The notes under the pieces: model-generated
The model's database searches: none
Seen by the model: only the letters and a program-made list of their open reading frames with translations
What the model was told of the DNA's origin: nothing
Source of the DNA: an uncultured Paracoccaceae bacterium
GTDB taxonomy: Bacteria > Pseudomonadota > Alphaproteobacteria > Rhodobacterales > Rhodobacteraceae
Direction of reading: 5' to 3'
Assembly (NCBI GenBank): GCA_947489705.1
Contig: CANLEQ010000006.1
Coordinates: forward strand, 124,001 to 188,000
Length of the DNA stretch: 64,000 nt
Made by a program: the position numbers and the translations under genes
In this document: one piece after another, positions 36,153 through 45,110 of the stretch
How the letters are laid out: every line of letters starts with the position of its first letter
Numbering within the stretch: the stretch's first letter is position 1

Positions 36153-37109
36153 ATGCCCCGCCCCAACCGTGCCCTTGCCACGATCATCAAGGCCGCGCGC
36201 ATGCGCTACGAGGGGAACCTGTCGCAGGGCCAGATCGCGAAATCGCTCGGTGTTTCCGCCGCCACGGTAAGCCGCTATCTCGCCCAGGCGGTCGAACGCG
36301 GATTGATCGAGGTCCGGGTCGTCGAAAGCGCCTATCGCGATCTAAGGATCGAGCGGGAGCTTCAATCCGCGTTCGGGCTCGAGGAAGCGGTCGTGGTGCA
36401 GACCCAGGAGTCCTCGGATGCGACGCTGCGGGTGCTGGGAAGCGCCGCCGGACGGGCGATCGTCGCCCGTATCGCCGAGGGCGCGATGGTCGGGGTGTCG
36501 AACGGCGACAGCATGGCCGCCCTGACCGCCGAGATGCCGAGGATGGAAACGCTCGGCACCGACGTGGTGACGCTGATCGGCGGCGTCGGACAGGCCGAGG
36601 AGGCAAGCCACACCGCCGAGATTTGCCGGCAGTTCGCCCAGGCGACCGGAGGGCGCGCCCGGGTCATGCCCCTGCCCGCCCTGCTCGATTCCGAGGCAAT
36701 GCTCGATGCGCTGCGCGGCTCCGAAGCGTTCCGCGTCCTCAACGACCTCTATGCGCGGCTCGATATCGCGGTGGTCGGGATCGGCTCGCTCTCGCCGGAA
36801 TCCTCGACGGTGCGAGACGGGCTCTTCAGTGCCGCCCAGCTCGCGCAGATCGCGCGCGAGGGCGGGGTCGGAACGATCTGCGCCAGGTTCGTGAATGCGC
36901 AGGGCGAGGCCATTCCCGTTTTCGAGGATCGCACGATCTCGATCACGTTCGAGCAGCTTCGCAACGTGCCCGTGCGCGTCGGGATCGCCCTCGGGACCGA
37001 GAAGATCCCTGCCCTGCGGGCCGCGCTGACGGGGCGTCTCGTCACGGCGCTTGCCACGGATACCGAAACGGCCCGGCTTCTGCTCTCGGAGGTCGCCGCC
37101 GACGCGTAG
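36153..37109 (+). CDS. SorC-family sugar-responsive regulator
   Basis: A 318-aa regulator: N-terminal helix-turn-helix (YEGNLSQGQIAKSLGVSAATVSRYL is the region, about residues 19-43) and a C-terminal sugar-phosphate-binding domain of the SorC/DeoR type from about residue 60 (GVSNGDSMAAL, TLIGGVGQ, VGIGSLSPES). These proteins release DNA when a phosphosugar binds. It is encoded inside the operon it probably controls. The ATG at 36153 lies 4 nt after the xylB stop; a longer upstream frame to 35655 runs antisense-free but out of phase through xylB and is discarded. Confidence 0.88.
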   Translation: MPRPNRALATIIKAARMRYEGNLSQGQIAKSLGVSAATVSRYLAQAVERGLIEVRVVESAYRDLRIERELQSAFGLEEAVVVQTQESSDATLRVLGSAAGRAIVARIAEGAMVGVSNGDSMAALTAEMPRMETLGTDVVTLIGGVGQAEEASHTAEICRQFAQATGGRARVMPLPALLDSEAMLDALRGSEAFRVLNDLYARLDIAVVGIGSLSPESSTVRDGLFSAAQLAQIAREGGVGTICARFVNAQGEAIPVFEDRTISITFEQLRNVPVRVGIALGTEKIPALRAALTGRLVTALATDTETARLLLSEVAADA

Positions 37110-37283
37110 CTGCAAATTCCTGCGCAAACGGGAAAATCTTGCAATCATTCCCGGCAAACATAGGCTGATCGCACCGGCAGGAGGCGCGCCAAAGTCATCG
37201 AGGCACCCGCCCGCCCGATGCCGGCAGGAGGGGATGCAGGGTCTCGGGATCCTGTTGTGCCTGCATCGAAGGGAGGAAAATTC

Positions 37284-38309
37284 ATGAGAACCACCGTATT
37301 GATCGGAAGTGCCGCTCTGCTGCTGGGTCTGGCGCCGCTGGCTGGCGCGGCGCAGCAGCAGGACGTTTCTGCCTGCCTCATCACCAAGACCGATACCAAC
37401 CCGTTCTACGTCGCGATGAAAGAAGGCGCGATCCAGAAGGCCGAGGAACTGGGCGTCACGCTCAACACCTATGCCGGGCGGATCGACGGAGACAGCGAAA
37501 GCCAGATCGCCGCGATCGAGACATGCATCGCCAACGGCGTCGACGGCATCCTTCTGGTTCCGTCCGATACGCGCGGGATCGTCTCTACGGTCAGGCAGGC
37601 GCAAGATGCCGGGATCATCGTGATCGCGCTCGACACGCCGCTCGACCCCATCGACGCCGCCGACGGGACATTCGCGACCGACAATTTCGCCGCGGGACAG
37701 GCCATAGGCGAATGGACCAAAGCGCAGCTTGGCGACGATCTGGACGATGCACGGATCGGGCTCCTGAACGGGCTCGTCAGCCAGTCGAGCGTCGGCGTCC
37801 TGCGCAACCAGGGCTTTCTCGACGGTCTCGGGATCGACCTGGCCGATCCGGACGTCTGGGGCGACGAGGACGACCCGCGCATCTCGGGCAACGACGTGTC
37901 GCAAGGCAGCGAGGAAGGCGGGCGCACCGGGATGGAGAACCTGCTCCAGAAGGACCCGTCGATCAACGTGGTCTATGCCATCAACGAACCGGCCGCGGCG
38001 GGCGCCTACGAAGCGCTGCGCTCGCTCGGACGGTCGGAGGACGTGATGGTCGTTGCCGTCGACGGCGGATGCCCCGGAATCGAGAACGTGAAGGACGGCG
38101 TGATCGACGCCACGGCACAGCAATATCCGCTACGCATGGCGTCGCAGGGGATCGAGGCGATCGCCGCGGCGGTAAGGGAGGATGCGCCCATCGAGTCGAC
38201 GGAGGGCAAGGATTTCTTTGATACCGGCGTGAACCTCGTCACCGGCTCGCCGGTCGACGGCGTCGAATCGATCACGCCCGAAGAAGCGAGCGAGATCTGC
38301 TGGGGCTGA
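37284..38309 (+). CDS. Sugar ABC transporter substrate-binding protein (RbsB/FrcB-like)
   Basis: A 341-aa periplasmic protein, the same length as Sinorhizobium FrcB. The first 23 residues are a Sec signal peptide ([15 protein letters not shown] to AGAAQ). The mature part has the periplasmic-binding-protein-4 pattern: [48 protein letters not shown] and [23 protein letters not shown] site precedes the ATG. The 174-bp gap upstream carries TTGC/GCAA half-sites like those over the transketolase promoter, so it may have its own regulated promoter. Confidence 0.9.
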   Translation: MRTTVLIGSAALLLGLAPLAGAAQQQDVSACLITKTDTNPFYVAMKEGAIQKAEELGVTLNTYAGRIDGDSESQIAAIETCIANGVDGILLVPSDTRGIVSTVRQAQDAGIIVIALDTPLDPIDAADGTFATDNFAAGQAIGEWTKAQLGDDLDDARIGLLNGLVSQSSVGVLRNQGFLDGLGIDLADPDVWGDEDDPRISGNDVSQGSEEGGRTGMENLLQKDPSINVVYAINEPAAAGAYEALRSLGRSEDVMVVAVDGGCPGIENVKDGVIDATAQQYPLRMASQGIEAIAAAVREDAPIESTEGKDFFDTGVNLVTGSPVDGVESITPEEASEICWG

Positions 38310-38329
38310 CTGTCCGGGCGCGCGACTCC

Positions 38330-38357
38330 GGGCCGGGCGACGACTTCGCCCGGCCCG
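38330..38357 (+). other. Perfect 11-bp intercistronic hairpin after the binding-protein gene
   Basis: cgggccgggcg (38330-38340) pairs exactly with cgcccggcccg (38347-38357) around a 6-nt loop, in the 68-bp gap between the binding-protein and permease genes. There is no T-tract. A role in raising binding-protein mRNA relative to the membrane genes is likely. Confidence 0.75.
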
Positions 38358-38377
38358 AACGAAGTGAGGGGGAAGTG

Positions 38378-39439
38378 ATGGCGGACGAGGCACCGCAAAC
38401 CAAAACGTCGTCAACCGGCGCAGAGGGCTTTGCGCAATTCGCCCGGCGGCGGCGCGGCGCGTCGGAGCGGGCGATCTACTTCATCCACACGCACCCGGCG
38501 ATCATTCCGCTTGCCGTGCTCACCGCATCGATCGTCGTGTTCGGGCTGGTGCTGGGCGCGCGGTTCTTTTCGCCGTTCACGCTGACGCTCGTCATGCAGC
38601 AGGTGATGATCGTGGGCATCGTGGCGATTGCCCAGACCCTCGTGATCCTGACGGCGGGCATCGATCTGTCGGTGGGCGCGATCATGGTGTGCTCGTCGGT
38701 GGTCATGGGGCAATGCACCTTCCGGTACGGATTGCCGCCGGAAATCTCGATCGTCATCGGCCTTGCCTTCGGGACCGCTTGCGGGCTCGTCTCGGGCATC
38801 CTCGTGGCGATCGTGAGATTGCCGCCCTTCATCGTCACCCTCGGCATGTGGCAGATCGTTCTCGCGGCGAATTTTCTCTATTCCCGCAACGAGACGATCC
38901 GCTCGCAGGATATCGCCGAACAAGCGCCGATACTCCAGTACTTCGGTCGCGACATCCAGATCGGCGGGGCGGTCTTCACCTACGGCGTCATCGCCATGCT
39001 GATCCTCGCGGCCATTGTGCATTATCTGCTTACCCGCACCGCATGGGGCCGGCACGTCTATGCGGTGGGGGACGATCCGCGCGCGGCCGAACTCGCGGGC
39101 GTGCGGGCGCGGCATATCCTTTTGACGGTCTATGCCGGATCGGGGCTGATCTGCGGCTTCGCGGGCTGGGCGCTGATCGGGCGGCTCGGGTCGGTGTCAC
39201 CCACGGCGGGCCAGTTGACGAATATCGAGACGATCACTGCCGTCGTGATCGGCGGAACGTCCCTGTTCGGCGGGCGCGGCAGCGTGATCGGCAGCCTTTT
39301 CGGCGCGCTGATCGTCGGCGTGTTCTCGATGGGCCTGCGCATGGCCGGCGCGGACCCGCAATGGACCTATCTGCTGATCGGAGTGCTCATCATCGTCGCC
39401 GTGGGCTTCGACCATCTGGTGCGGAGGGCCGCGGCATGA
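38378..39439 (+). CDS. Sugar ABC transporter permease (RbsC/FrcC-like)
   Basis: A 353-aa inner-membrane permease with a soluble N-terminal arm of about 35 residues and eight to ten helices, in the BPD_transp_2 family. ILTAGIDLSVGAIMVCSSV and VIGGTSLFGGRGSVIGSLFGALI are the typical RbsC signatures. GTG at 38375 and ATG at 38378 are adjacent; a GGGGGA site precedes them. Its stop overlaps the ATPase start as ATGA at 39436. Confidence 0.9.
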   Translation: MADEAPQTKTSSTGAEGFAQFARRRRGASERAIYFIHTHPAIIPLAVLTASIVVFGLVLGARFFSPFTLTLVMQQVMIVGIVAIAQTLVILTAGIDLSVGAIMVCSSVVMGQCTFRYGLPPEISIVIGLAFGTACGLVSGILVAIVRLPPFIVTLGMWQIVLAANFLYSRNETIRSQDIAEQAPILQYFGRDIQIGGAVFTYGVIAMLILAAIVHYLLTRTAWGRHVYAVGDDPRAAELAGVRARHILLTVYAGSGLICGFAGWALIGRLGSVSPTAGQLTNIETITAVVIGGTSLFGGRGSVIGSLFGALIVGVFSMGLRMAGADPQWTYLLIGVLIIVAVGFDHLVRRAAA

Positions 39440-40206
39440 GTTCCGATCCGGTGATGACGGCCGAGGGCCTGCGCAAGAATTACGGCCGCGTCGTCGCCAT
39501 GGACGGCGTCGATTTCGATCTGCGGGCGGGCGAGGTGCTCGCCGTGATCGGCGACAACGGCGCGGGCAAGTCGACGCTGATCAAGGCGCTGTCGGGTGCC
39601 GTCATGCCCGACAGCGGCACCATAACCATGGACGGGCGCGAGGTGCGCATCGCGAATACCAAGGCCGCACGCGCCTTGGGGATCGAGACGGTGTATCAGG
39701 ATCTCGCCCTGTCGCCGTCCCTGTCGATCACGGAGAATATCTTCATGGGGCGGGAGCTGCGCAAGGGAGGCGTGATGGGCTCGGTCTTGCGCATGCTCGA
39801 CCAGGAGAGAATGAACCGCGCGGCCTGGGACGAGCTGCGGGAACTGGGACTCATGACGATCCAGGACATCCGCCAGCCGGTCGAGACGCTCTCGGGAGGT
39901 CAGCGACAGGGGGTGGCGGTCGCCCGCGCGGCGGCGTTTGGCTCGAAGGTGATCATCCTCGACGAGCCCACCGCCGCACTCGGCGTCAAGGAATCGCGGC
40001 AGGTGCTGCAGATCATCCGCGACATTCGCGATCGCGGCATCTCGATCATCCTGATCAGCCATTCCATGCCGCACGTGTTCGACGTTGCAGACCGGATCCA
40101 CGTGCACAGGTTGGGCCGGCGTCTTTGCGTTCTCGATCCGGCCCAGTGCTCGCCGGCGGATGCCGTGGGCTACATGACCGGCGCCATCGAGTTCCAACCG
40201 GGCTGA
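39436..40206 (+). CDS. Single-domain sugar ABC ATPase (FrcA-like)
   Basis: A 256-aa ATPase with one nucleotide-binding domain, unlike the two-domain RbsA or XylG, matching FrcA of rhizobial fructose importers. Walker A is GDNGAGKST, signature LSGGQRQGV, Walker B ILDEPTAALGV and switch LISHSMPHVF, followed by the FrcA-like ADRIHVHRLGRRL. Two copies would assemble with the permease. Because neighbouring enzymes act on xylulose, the substrate may be a pentose, pentulose or polyol rather than fructose (inference). Confidence 0.9.
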   Translation: MSSDPVMTAEGLRKNYGRVVAMDGVDFDLRAGEVLAVIGDNGAGKSTLIKALSGAVMPDSGTITMDGREVRIANTKAARALGIETVYQDLALSPSLSITENIFMGRELRKGGVMGSVLRMLDQERMNRAAWDELRELGLMTIQDIRQPVETLSGGQRQGVAVARAAAFGSKVIILDEPTAALGVKESRQVLQIIRDIRDRGISIILISHSMPHVFDVADRIHVHRLGRRLCVLDPAQCSPADAVGYMTGAIEFQPG

Positions 40207-40514
40207 ATTGCATTCGCGTCGAGGCGGGGGAGAGTGTGCTCGTGCACGAGATCGCCGTCCGAAGCCACAGCGCCGCCGATTCGGCCGGACTGCACATCGC
40301 CATACGAGAATGCGACCGCTCCCGGCGCCGCGTCGCGGAGCGAATGATTGCCCACGCTCATTGCCGTCTTTCCGGGCATTGGAAAGTGCCGAACCACCGA
40401 TGCATCGGCCCATTGCGGGACCGGTAGGGGAAAGAAATTGACAGGTTTGCCGCAGCAGCCGCAAATCGGGACATCAGATTGACGTAGGGTCAATCAAATC
40501 GGGGGAGAAAGGAA
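40207..40514 (+). promoter_or_regulatory. 308-bp intergenic region: hairpin, promoter-like box and palindrome
   Basis: cgctcc (40317-40322) and ggagcg (40337-40342) can form a hairpin that may end the sugar operon. TTGACA at 40438-40443 is a good -35, but the -10 17 bp later (gcaaat) is weak. gattgac (40477-40483) and gtcaatc (40489-40495) form a perfect 7-bp inverted repeat with a 5-bp spacer, 20 bp before the next ATG, a likely operator. Confidence 0.45.
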
Positions 40515-41747
40515 ATGTCTGAGGAACGGCTATTCGGCCGAATGTCGTCGGCTGCGGGACGGCAATGGACCATCGGGGGGACGCTGATCATCCTGGCGGC
40601 GCTGACCCTTCCGAGCGTTGCGGCGGCGGCGACCCTGCGGTTCGAGGAAACGGTGATGAGCGGGCTGGTCAATCCGCGCGGGCTCGCCTTCGGGCCGGAT
40701 GCGTCCCTATACGTCGCCGAGGCGGGACGTGGCGGTGATGGCCCCACGATCGTCGCCGGAAGCGGAGAGCAGCAATCCTACGGCAGCAGCGGCGCCATCA
40801 CGCGCCTCCGGAACGGCTCGCAGCAACGCATCGTCACCGGTTTGCCCTCGCTCGCAGGGTCATCCGGAGCCGCGGCGACCGGGCCGCAGGATCTGGCATT
40901 CGGCGGGAATGGCGCCTTGCATGCGTTGATCGGTCTCGGTGCCGATTCAGATGCACGCGACGTGACCCTCGCCGGCGAGGAAGGGGCGAACCTTCTGGGT
41001 ACACTCGTCAAGATCGAGAACGGCACGGCCACGAGCATCGCGGATGTCGCGCGCCACGAGGCCGACAATAACCCCGACGGCACGGGAACCGACAGCAACC
41101 CCTTCGGTCTCGCCGCGCTGGGTGACGGATTTCTCGTCACCGATGCGGGCGGCAACGATGTGCTGGCCATCGACGGCACCGGCGCCACACGCACCGCCGC
41201 CGTGCTGCCGCCCACCGTCAATCCACTCTTTCCGGGCCTCGGGGGCCCCACATACCAGGCCGTGCCGACGGGGGCCGCCCTGGGCCCGGATGGCGCGCTG
41301 GCATTCGGACAGCTGACGGGCTTCCCTTTCCCGGCGAACGTGGCGCAGATCTTTGGGCTCGACGGAAATACGCTTTCGGTCCTGGCTGACGGGCTGACGA
41401 ATATCATCGACGTCGCGTTCGGCCTCGACGGCAGCTTGTATGCGCTGGAACTCGACAGTGACAGTCTGCTGGCACCCGGCACGACAGGGGCCCTCTATGC
41501 CATAGGTGCGAATGGCGCTCCGAAGCTCCTCTTCGGCAGTCTCGAAACGCCCACATCGCTCGCCGTCGGCGCAGACGGGGATTTCTATGTCTCAATCAAC
41601 GGCAATTCCCCGACCGACGGAAGCGTTATTCGCCTCGCGCCCGTACCGCTACCCGCGGCACTTCCACTCCTCATGGGATGCCTTGCCCTTGTGGCCGCGC
41701 TCCGCCGCAGGCGGCCGGCCCGCACCTCAGGTGCGCTGCTCGCCTGA
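40515..41747 (+). CDS. ScyD/ScyE-family beta-propeller protein with VPLPA-CTERM sorting tail
   Basis: A 410-aa exported protein. A signal peptide spans about residues 18-39 (GGTLIILAALTLPSVAAAA). The body resembles ScyD/ScyE proteins, which have NHL-like propeller repeats: LVNPRGLAFGPDASLYVAEAG early, GPQDLAFGGNGALHALIG, SNPFGLAALGDGFLVTDAG and IIDVAFGLDGSLYALELD. The C-terminus (from residue 377) is VPLPAALPLL, a hydrophobic helix and RRRR, the VPLPA-CTERM signal processed by exosortase/rhombosortase-type systems. No sortase gene is in the window. Role unknown; possibly a surface or matrix protein. Confidence 0.85.
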   Translation: MSEERLFGRMSSAAGRQWTIGGTLIILAALTLPSVAAAATLRFEETVMSGLVNPRGLAFGPDASLYVAEAGRGGDGPTIVAGSGEQQSYGSSGAITRLRNGSQQRIVTGLPSLAGSSGAAATGPQDLAFGGNGALHALIGLGADSDARDVTLAGEEGANLLGTLVKIENGTATSIADVARHEADNNPDGTGTDSNPFGLAALGDGFLVTDAGGNDVLAIDGTGATRTAAVLPPTVNPLFPGLGGPTYQAVPTGAALGPDGALAFGQLTGFPFPANVAQIFGLDGNTLSVLADGLTNIIDVAFGLDGSLYALELDSDSLLAPGTTGALYAIGANGAPKLLFGSLETPTSLAVGADGDFYVSINGNSPTDGSVIRLAPVPLPAALPLLMGCLALVAALRRRRPARTSGALLA

Positions 41748-41755
41748 ATGAAGCG

Positions 41756-41788
41756 CCCTGCCCGTCGGCAATGCGACGGCGGACAGGG
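41756..41788. terminator. Bidirectional hairpin between convergent genes
   Basis: ccctg/caggg (41756-41760, 41784-41788) and ccgtcg/cgacgg (41762-41767, 41774-41779) stack into one stem with a small internal loop and a 6-nt loop. It lies in the 74-bp gap between two converging genes, where a shared terminator is expected. No clear T-tract. Confidence 0.5.
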
Positions 41789-41821
41789 GCAATGCAACCG
41801 TGGGAGCGGTCGCGTCTGCTC

Positions 41822-42655
41822 TCATCCCAGTTCGAGACTGGCCGAGCCGTATTCCAGACCGACGTGTCGACGGGGCGGGGAGCCACGCCACATTCTGGCG
41901 GTCTCGAACACCGGCTTGAGACCCAGATGGCGCGCAAGCATCGCCGCTCCGGGCGTGACTTCGGGCGTGTCGATCATGATGGGCCGCCCTTCGGCAAGAC
42001 ACGCGAGATCGGACAACAGGCGGGTGGCGGCGTCTTGGGATGTCGCGTGGAGCGGGCCGATCTTCCATCCCTCGTGGCATTGGCGCATGGCACCTGCGGC
42101 GCTCAAACCATCGACGCCATCGACCACGCGAACGAGCCTGTCCGGCGCCGCACTCATCCAGGGCCGCAGGAAGGCATCGCGCGAAAAGCCTGTCGCCGCG
42201 CGGTCGAGGGCGAGCATCGCCGCCATATCGGACGTCATGGCGGGCCGGCTGCCGGCATCGGCGGGAGCGATCGGTACGCGTCCCGCATGGCGAACGGTCC
42301 GATGGGTGGCCCGGAACCCTCGCGCCGCATAGCGCGCCTGTTCGGCGACGACGCCGTCCAATCCGATCGAGACCTCGCATCCGCGCGCCATGGCGGCCTG
42401 CCAGAGCGGTCCGGCAAAGCCACGCTTGCGCAGATCCTCGCGGCAGATGAAGAGCCCCAGGAACATGTGCGCCGGGCCGACTTCAACGATGGAGATCGAC
42501 GCGGCGGGCCCCTCCGCCGGATCGTCGACAACCAGAAATCCCTGCGGGTCGGCGCGATGGAAGAGCGTGGCGTCGCGCAGCCCCGGGTTCCAGCCCTCGG
42601 CCTGCGCCCAGCCGAGCGCGATCGCGAGGTCCGCCTCGGTCATGACGCGGATCAT
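41822..42655 (-). CDS. GNAT acetyltransferase with YitH/HdmE-type C-terminal domain
   Basis: A 277-aa protein with an N-terminal GNAT fold (acetyl-CoA loop region CREDLRKRGFAGPLW, about residues 70-84) and a second domain of the Acetyltransf_18 (YitH/HdmE) type ending GLKPVFETARMWRG. Substrate unknown. It is the last gene of the polyamine-type ABC/racemase operon, 4 bp after the racemase stop, preceded by a GGGGGG-rich site. An amine- or amino-acid-acetylating role in the same pathway is possible. Confidence 0.8.
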   Translation of the reverse strand: MIRVMTEADLAIALGWAQAEGWNPGLRDATLFHRADPQGFLVVDDPAEGPAASISIVEVGPAHMFLGLFICREDLRKRGFAGPLWQAAMARGCEVSIGLDGVVAEQARYAARGFRATHRTVRHAGRVPIAPADAGSRPAMTSDMAAMLALDRAATGFSRDAFLRPWMSAAPDRLVRVVDGVDGLSAAGAMRQCHEGWKIGPLHATSQDAATRLLSDLACLAEGRPIMIDTPEVTPGAAMLARHLGLKPVFETARMWRGSPPRRHVGLEYGSASLELG

Positions 42656-42659
42656 GCGA

Positions 42660-43307
42660 TCACCCCCCGGAGCGCACCAGCCCGGTGGCAAGGCCGATCG
42701 CGGCGGCGACCCCGTCGATCACCGGACGGCCGAGCTCTGCGGACAGGGCCCGCGCAAGGTCCGCCATCCCCGCGCATCCCAGGACCAGCGCCGCGCCGGG
42801 ATGGTCCGCCGCCGCCTGGCGGATGGCGCGCGCGACGGGATCGTCATTCGCGTCGTGCTGCCCGATCGCCAGCACCGCGACGCCGGCTGCGCGCACCTCC
42901 GCGCAACGCCCCATCAAGCCGGTCCGCACGAAGTTGTCCTCGATCACGGGAACGGAGATCGGCGCGGAGGTCACCACGACGAACCGGTGCGCCAGCTGTG
43001 TCGCGTGGATGCAGGCGGCCTCGCCGATGCCCACCACGGGGCGTCGGGTGAGGACCCGCGCAGCCTCGAGCCCCGTGTCGTCGAAGCAGGCGATTACATG
43101 GGCGTCGGCTTCGGTCGTCGCGATAAGGTCCAGAAGGCCCGGCACCGCCCGTGCGCCATCCACCGGACCCTCGATCGAGGCGGGACCGGCCCGGTTCGTG
43201 CTGACCGCGATCTCGACATCGGGGCCGGCGACGGCGCGCGCGGCGACGGCTATGGTCTCGGTCATGCGCTCGGTCGCGTTGGGATTGACGACGTGAAGAC
43301 GCATCAT
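42660..43307 (-). CDS. Aspartate/glutamate/hydantoin racemase family protein
   Basis: A 215-aa cofactor-independent racemase. Both catalytic cysteines are present: C74 in IACFDDTGLEAA and C178 in LVLGCAGM. The N-terminus MMRLHVVNPNATERMTE is typical of hydantoin racemases (HyuA/HyuE type). It overlaps the permease gene by ATGA (43304-43307). Coupling to an importer suggests racemisation of an imported hydantoin, ureide or D-amino-acid-like compound; allantoin racemases also fall in this family. Exact substrate not determinable. Confidence 0.87.
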   Translation of the reverse strand: MMRLHVVNPNATERMTETIAVAARAVAGPDVEIAVSTNRAGPASIEGPVDGARAVPGLLDLIATTEADAHVIACFDDTGLEAARVLTRRPVVGIGEAACIHATQLAHRFVVVTSAPISVPVIEDNFVRTGLMGRCAEVRAAGVAVLAIGQHDANDDPVARAIRQAAADHPGAALVLGCAGMADLARALSAELGRPVIDGVAAAIGLATGLVRSGG

Positions 43308-44170
43308 CCCCTCCCCTGCCGGCGCCGCAGCACCCATGCGATGCCGAGCAGGATCGCGACGAGCGCCAGGGACGCCCCCGTCGTGACCGTCGCCAGCGCA
43401 TAGATCTCGGGGGTGGTCACGGTTGTCGTGAGCGCGGCGAGCTGCATTGGCAGGGTGTTGGACGATCCCATCACCTGGCTCGACCGGGCGAGTTCGTCCC
43501 ACGACAGGGTGAAACCGAAGACCGCGACCCCGATCAGGAAGGGCGCGATGATCGGAAGGGTCACGAAACGGAAGGTCTGCCATCTCGAGGCGCCGAGGTC
43601 GCGCGCCGCTTCCTCGTAGGCGGGATTGAAGCGGTTGAAGACGGCGAACATGATCAGCAGGCCGAATGGCAGCGTCCATGTGAGATGCGCACCCAGGCCG
43701 CTGGTGAAGGTTCCCAAAAGCGTCACGAAGCTCCGCTGGACCCAATCGAAGGGCCATGTCTTGATCCAGCCGTCGATCAGGCGAAACTCCAGCCCGATGC
43801 CCAGCGACACGACGATCGACGGTACGATCAGGCTTGCGATGGCGACATAGAGAAGCAGCATCGCGCCCGGAAAGCGGTGGCGGAAGGCAAGGCCCGCCAT
43901 AACCGAAATCACCACGGTGAGGACCATCACGACCAGTGCCAGCCGGAACGAGCGGAAGAACGCGCCCGAGATGTCGACCGAGCCCTGACCCGACCACAGG
44001 ACCCTGAACCAGTGCAGCGACAATCCGTTCATCGGAAAGACCAGCCCGCCATCCGGTCCCTGGAACGACAGCGCGACGATGGCGAAGAGCGGTCCCCAGA
44101 GGAACAGCGCGAACAGGGTGAAGAATGCCGCGAGCACGTAGAACGACCGCGGCCGGGAACCGTCCGTCAT
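43304..44170 (-). CDS. Polyamine-type ABC permease (PotC-like)
   Basis: A 288-aa inner-membrane permease with six helices; the periplasmic loop after helix 1 contains FPMNGLSLHWFRVLWSG, typical of PotC/PotI partners. The EAA loop reads EEAARDLGASRWQTFRFVTLP. One nucleotide separates its ATG from the PotB-like stop, and its own stop overlaps the racemase start, so the operon is tightly packed. Confidence 0.9.
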   Translation of the reverse strand: MTDGSRPRSFYVLAAFFTLFALFLWGPLFAIVALSFQGPDGGLVFPMNGLSLHWFRVLWSGQGSVDISGAFFRSFRLALVVMVLTVVISVMAGLAFRHRFPGAMLLLYVAIASLIVPSIVVSLGIGLEFRLIDGWIKTWPFDWVQRSFVTLLGTFTSGLGAHLTWTLPFGLLIMFAVFNRFNPAYEEAARDLGASRWQTFRFVTLPIIAPFLIGVAVFGFTLSWDELARSSQVMGSSNTLPMQLAALTTTVTTPEIYALATVTTGASLALVAILLGIAWVLRRRQGRG

Positions 44171-44171
44171 G

Positions 44172-45110
44172 TCAGAGCTCCTTCCGGATATCGACCATGC
44201 GCAGCAGCGCCGAGATCGCCAGCATCACCGCCACCAGCAGCATGACGGCGTTCGCCGCGGCGATGGGGAACTGCAGGTACTGGATCTCGGTCTGGATCCG
44301 CTTGCCGACGCTGGCGATCTGCTGGCCGCCCATGATTCCGATGGTCAGGAAGTCTCCCATCACGATCGTCACCACGAAGATCGACCCGATGATGATGCCG
44401 GGCTTGGCAAGGGGCACGATCACGTTGGTCAGGGTCTGCAACCCGCTCGCGCCCGAATCCACCGCCGCCTCGATCAGGGCAGGGTCGATGCGCATCATCG
44501 AGTTGTAGATCGGGACCACCATGAAGAGCGCATAGAGATGCGTCAGCGCAAGGATCACCGAGAAATCCGAATAGAGCAGCCATTCGAGAGGCGCGTCGGT
44601 GACCCCCATCCCGATCAGAGCCTGATTGACCAGCCCGTTGCGTCCCAGAAGCGGAATCCAGGCGATCATGCGGATCACGATTGAGGTCCAGAACGGGATC
44701 GTGCAGATCAGGAAGAGCGTCACCTGCATCGGCAGGGTACGCACGTGGAAGGCGAGGAAATAGGCGATCGTGAAGCCCAGGATCAGCGTCGTGAGCCAGA
44801 CGAGGAAACAGAACTTCAACGTCGACAGATAGGTTTTCAGCGTCGTGCAGAGATAGGGCAGATCCTCGAGGCAACCGTCGAAGAGATCCGCGTAATTGCG
44901 CAGGATGAAGGCGGGCTCGATGGAATACTGGGTGAACTCCCAGAAGCTGACGATCACGGTGACGGCGAGCGGCAGCAGGAAGAACAGCGCAAAGACCAGC
45001 CACATCGGCAGGGCGAGGGCCAGCGCGCCGCCGGTCCCCGCAAAGGGGTTGCGGCGCGTACGGGCGGGGCGCGCGGCGCGCCCTGCCCCGGTATTGACGG
45101 CGTTCGTCAC
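44172..45110 (-). CDS. Polyamine-type ABC permease (PotB-like)
   Basis: A 312-aa permease with a basic N-terminal arm (about 25 residues) and six helices. Its large first periplasmic loop (about residues 65-95) has a pair of cysteines. The EAA-like loop is EAAVDSGASGLQTLTNVIVP. GTG at 45110 is chosen as the start because it overlaps the stop of the binding-protein gene as GTGA; the ribosome site is poor, so coupling is likely. Upstream continuation of the frame to 45815 is antisense-free but meaningless. Confidence 0.87.
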   Translation of the reverse strand: MTNAVNTGAGRAARPARTRRNPFAGTGGALALALPMWLVFALFFLLPLAVTVIVSFWEFTQYSIEPAFILRNYADLFDGCLEDLPYLCTTLKTYLSTLKFCFLVWLTTLILGFTIAYFLAFHVRTLPMQVTLFLICTIPFWTSIVIRMIAWIPLLGRNGLVNQALIGMGVTDAPLEWLLYSDFSVILALTHLYALFMVVPIYNSMMRIDPALIEAAVDSGASGLQTLTNVIVPLAKPGIIIGSIFVVTIVMGDFLTIGIMGGQQIASVGKRIQTEIQYLQFPIAAANAVMLLVAVMLAISALLRMVDIRKEL

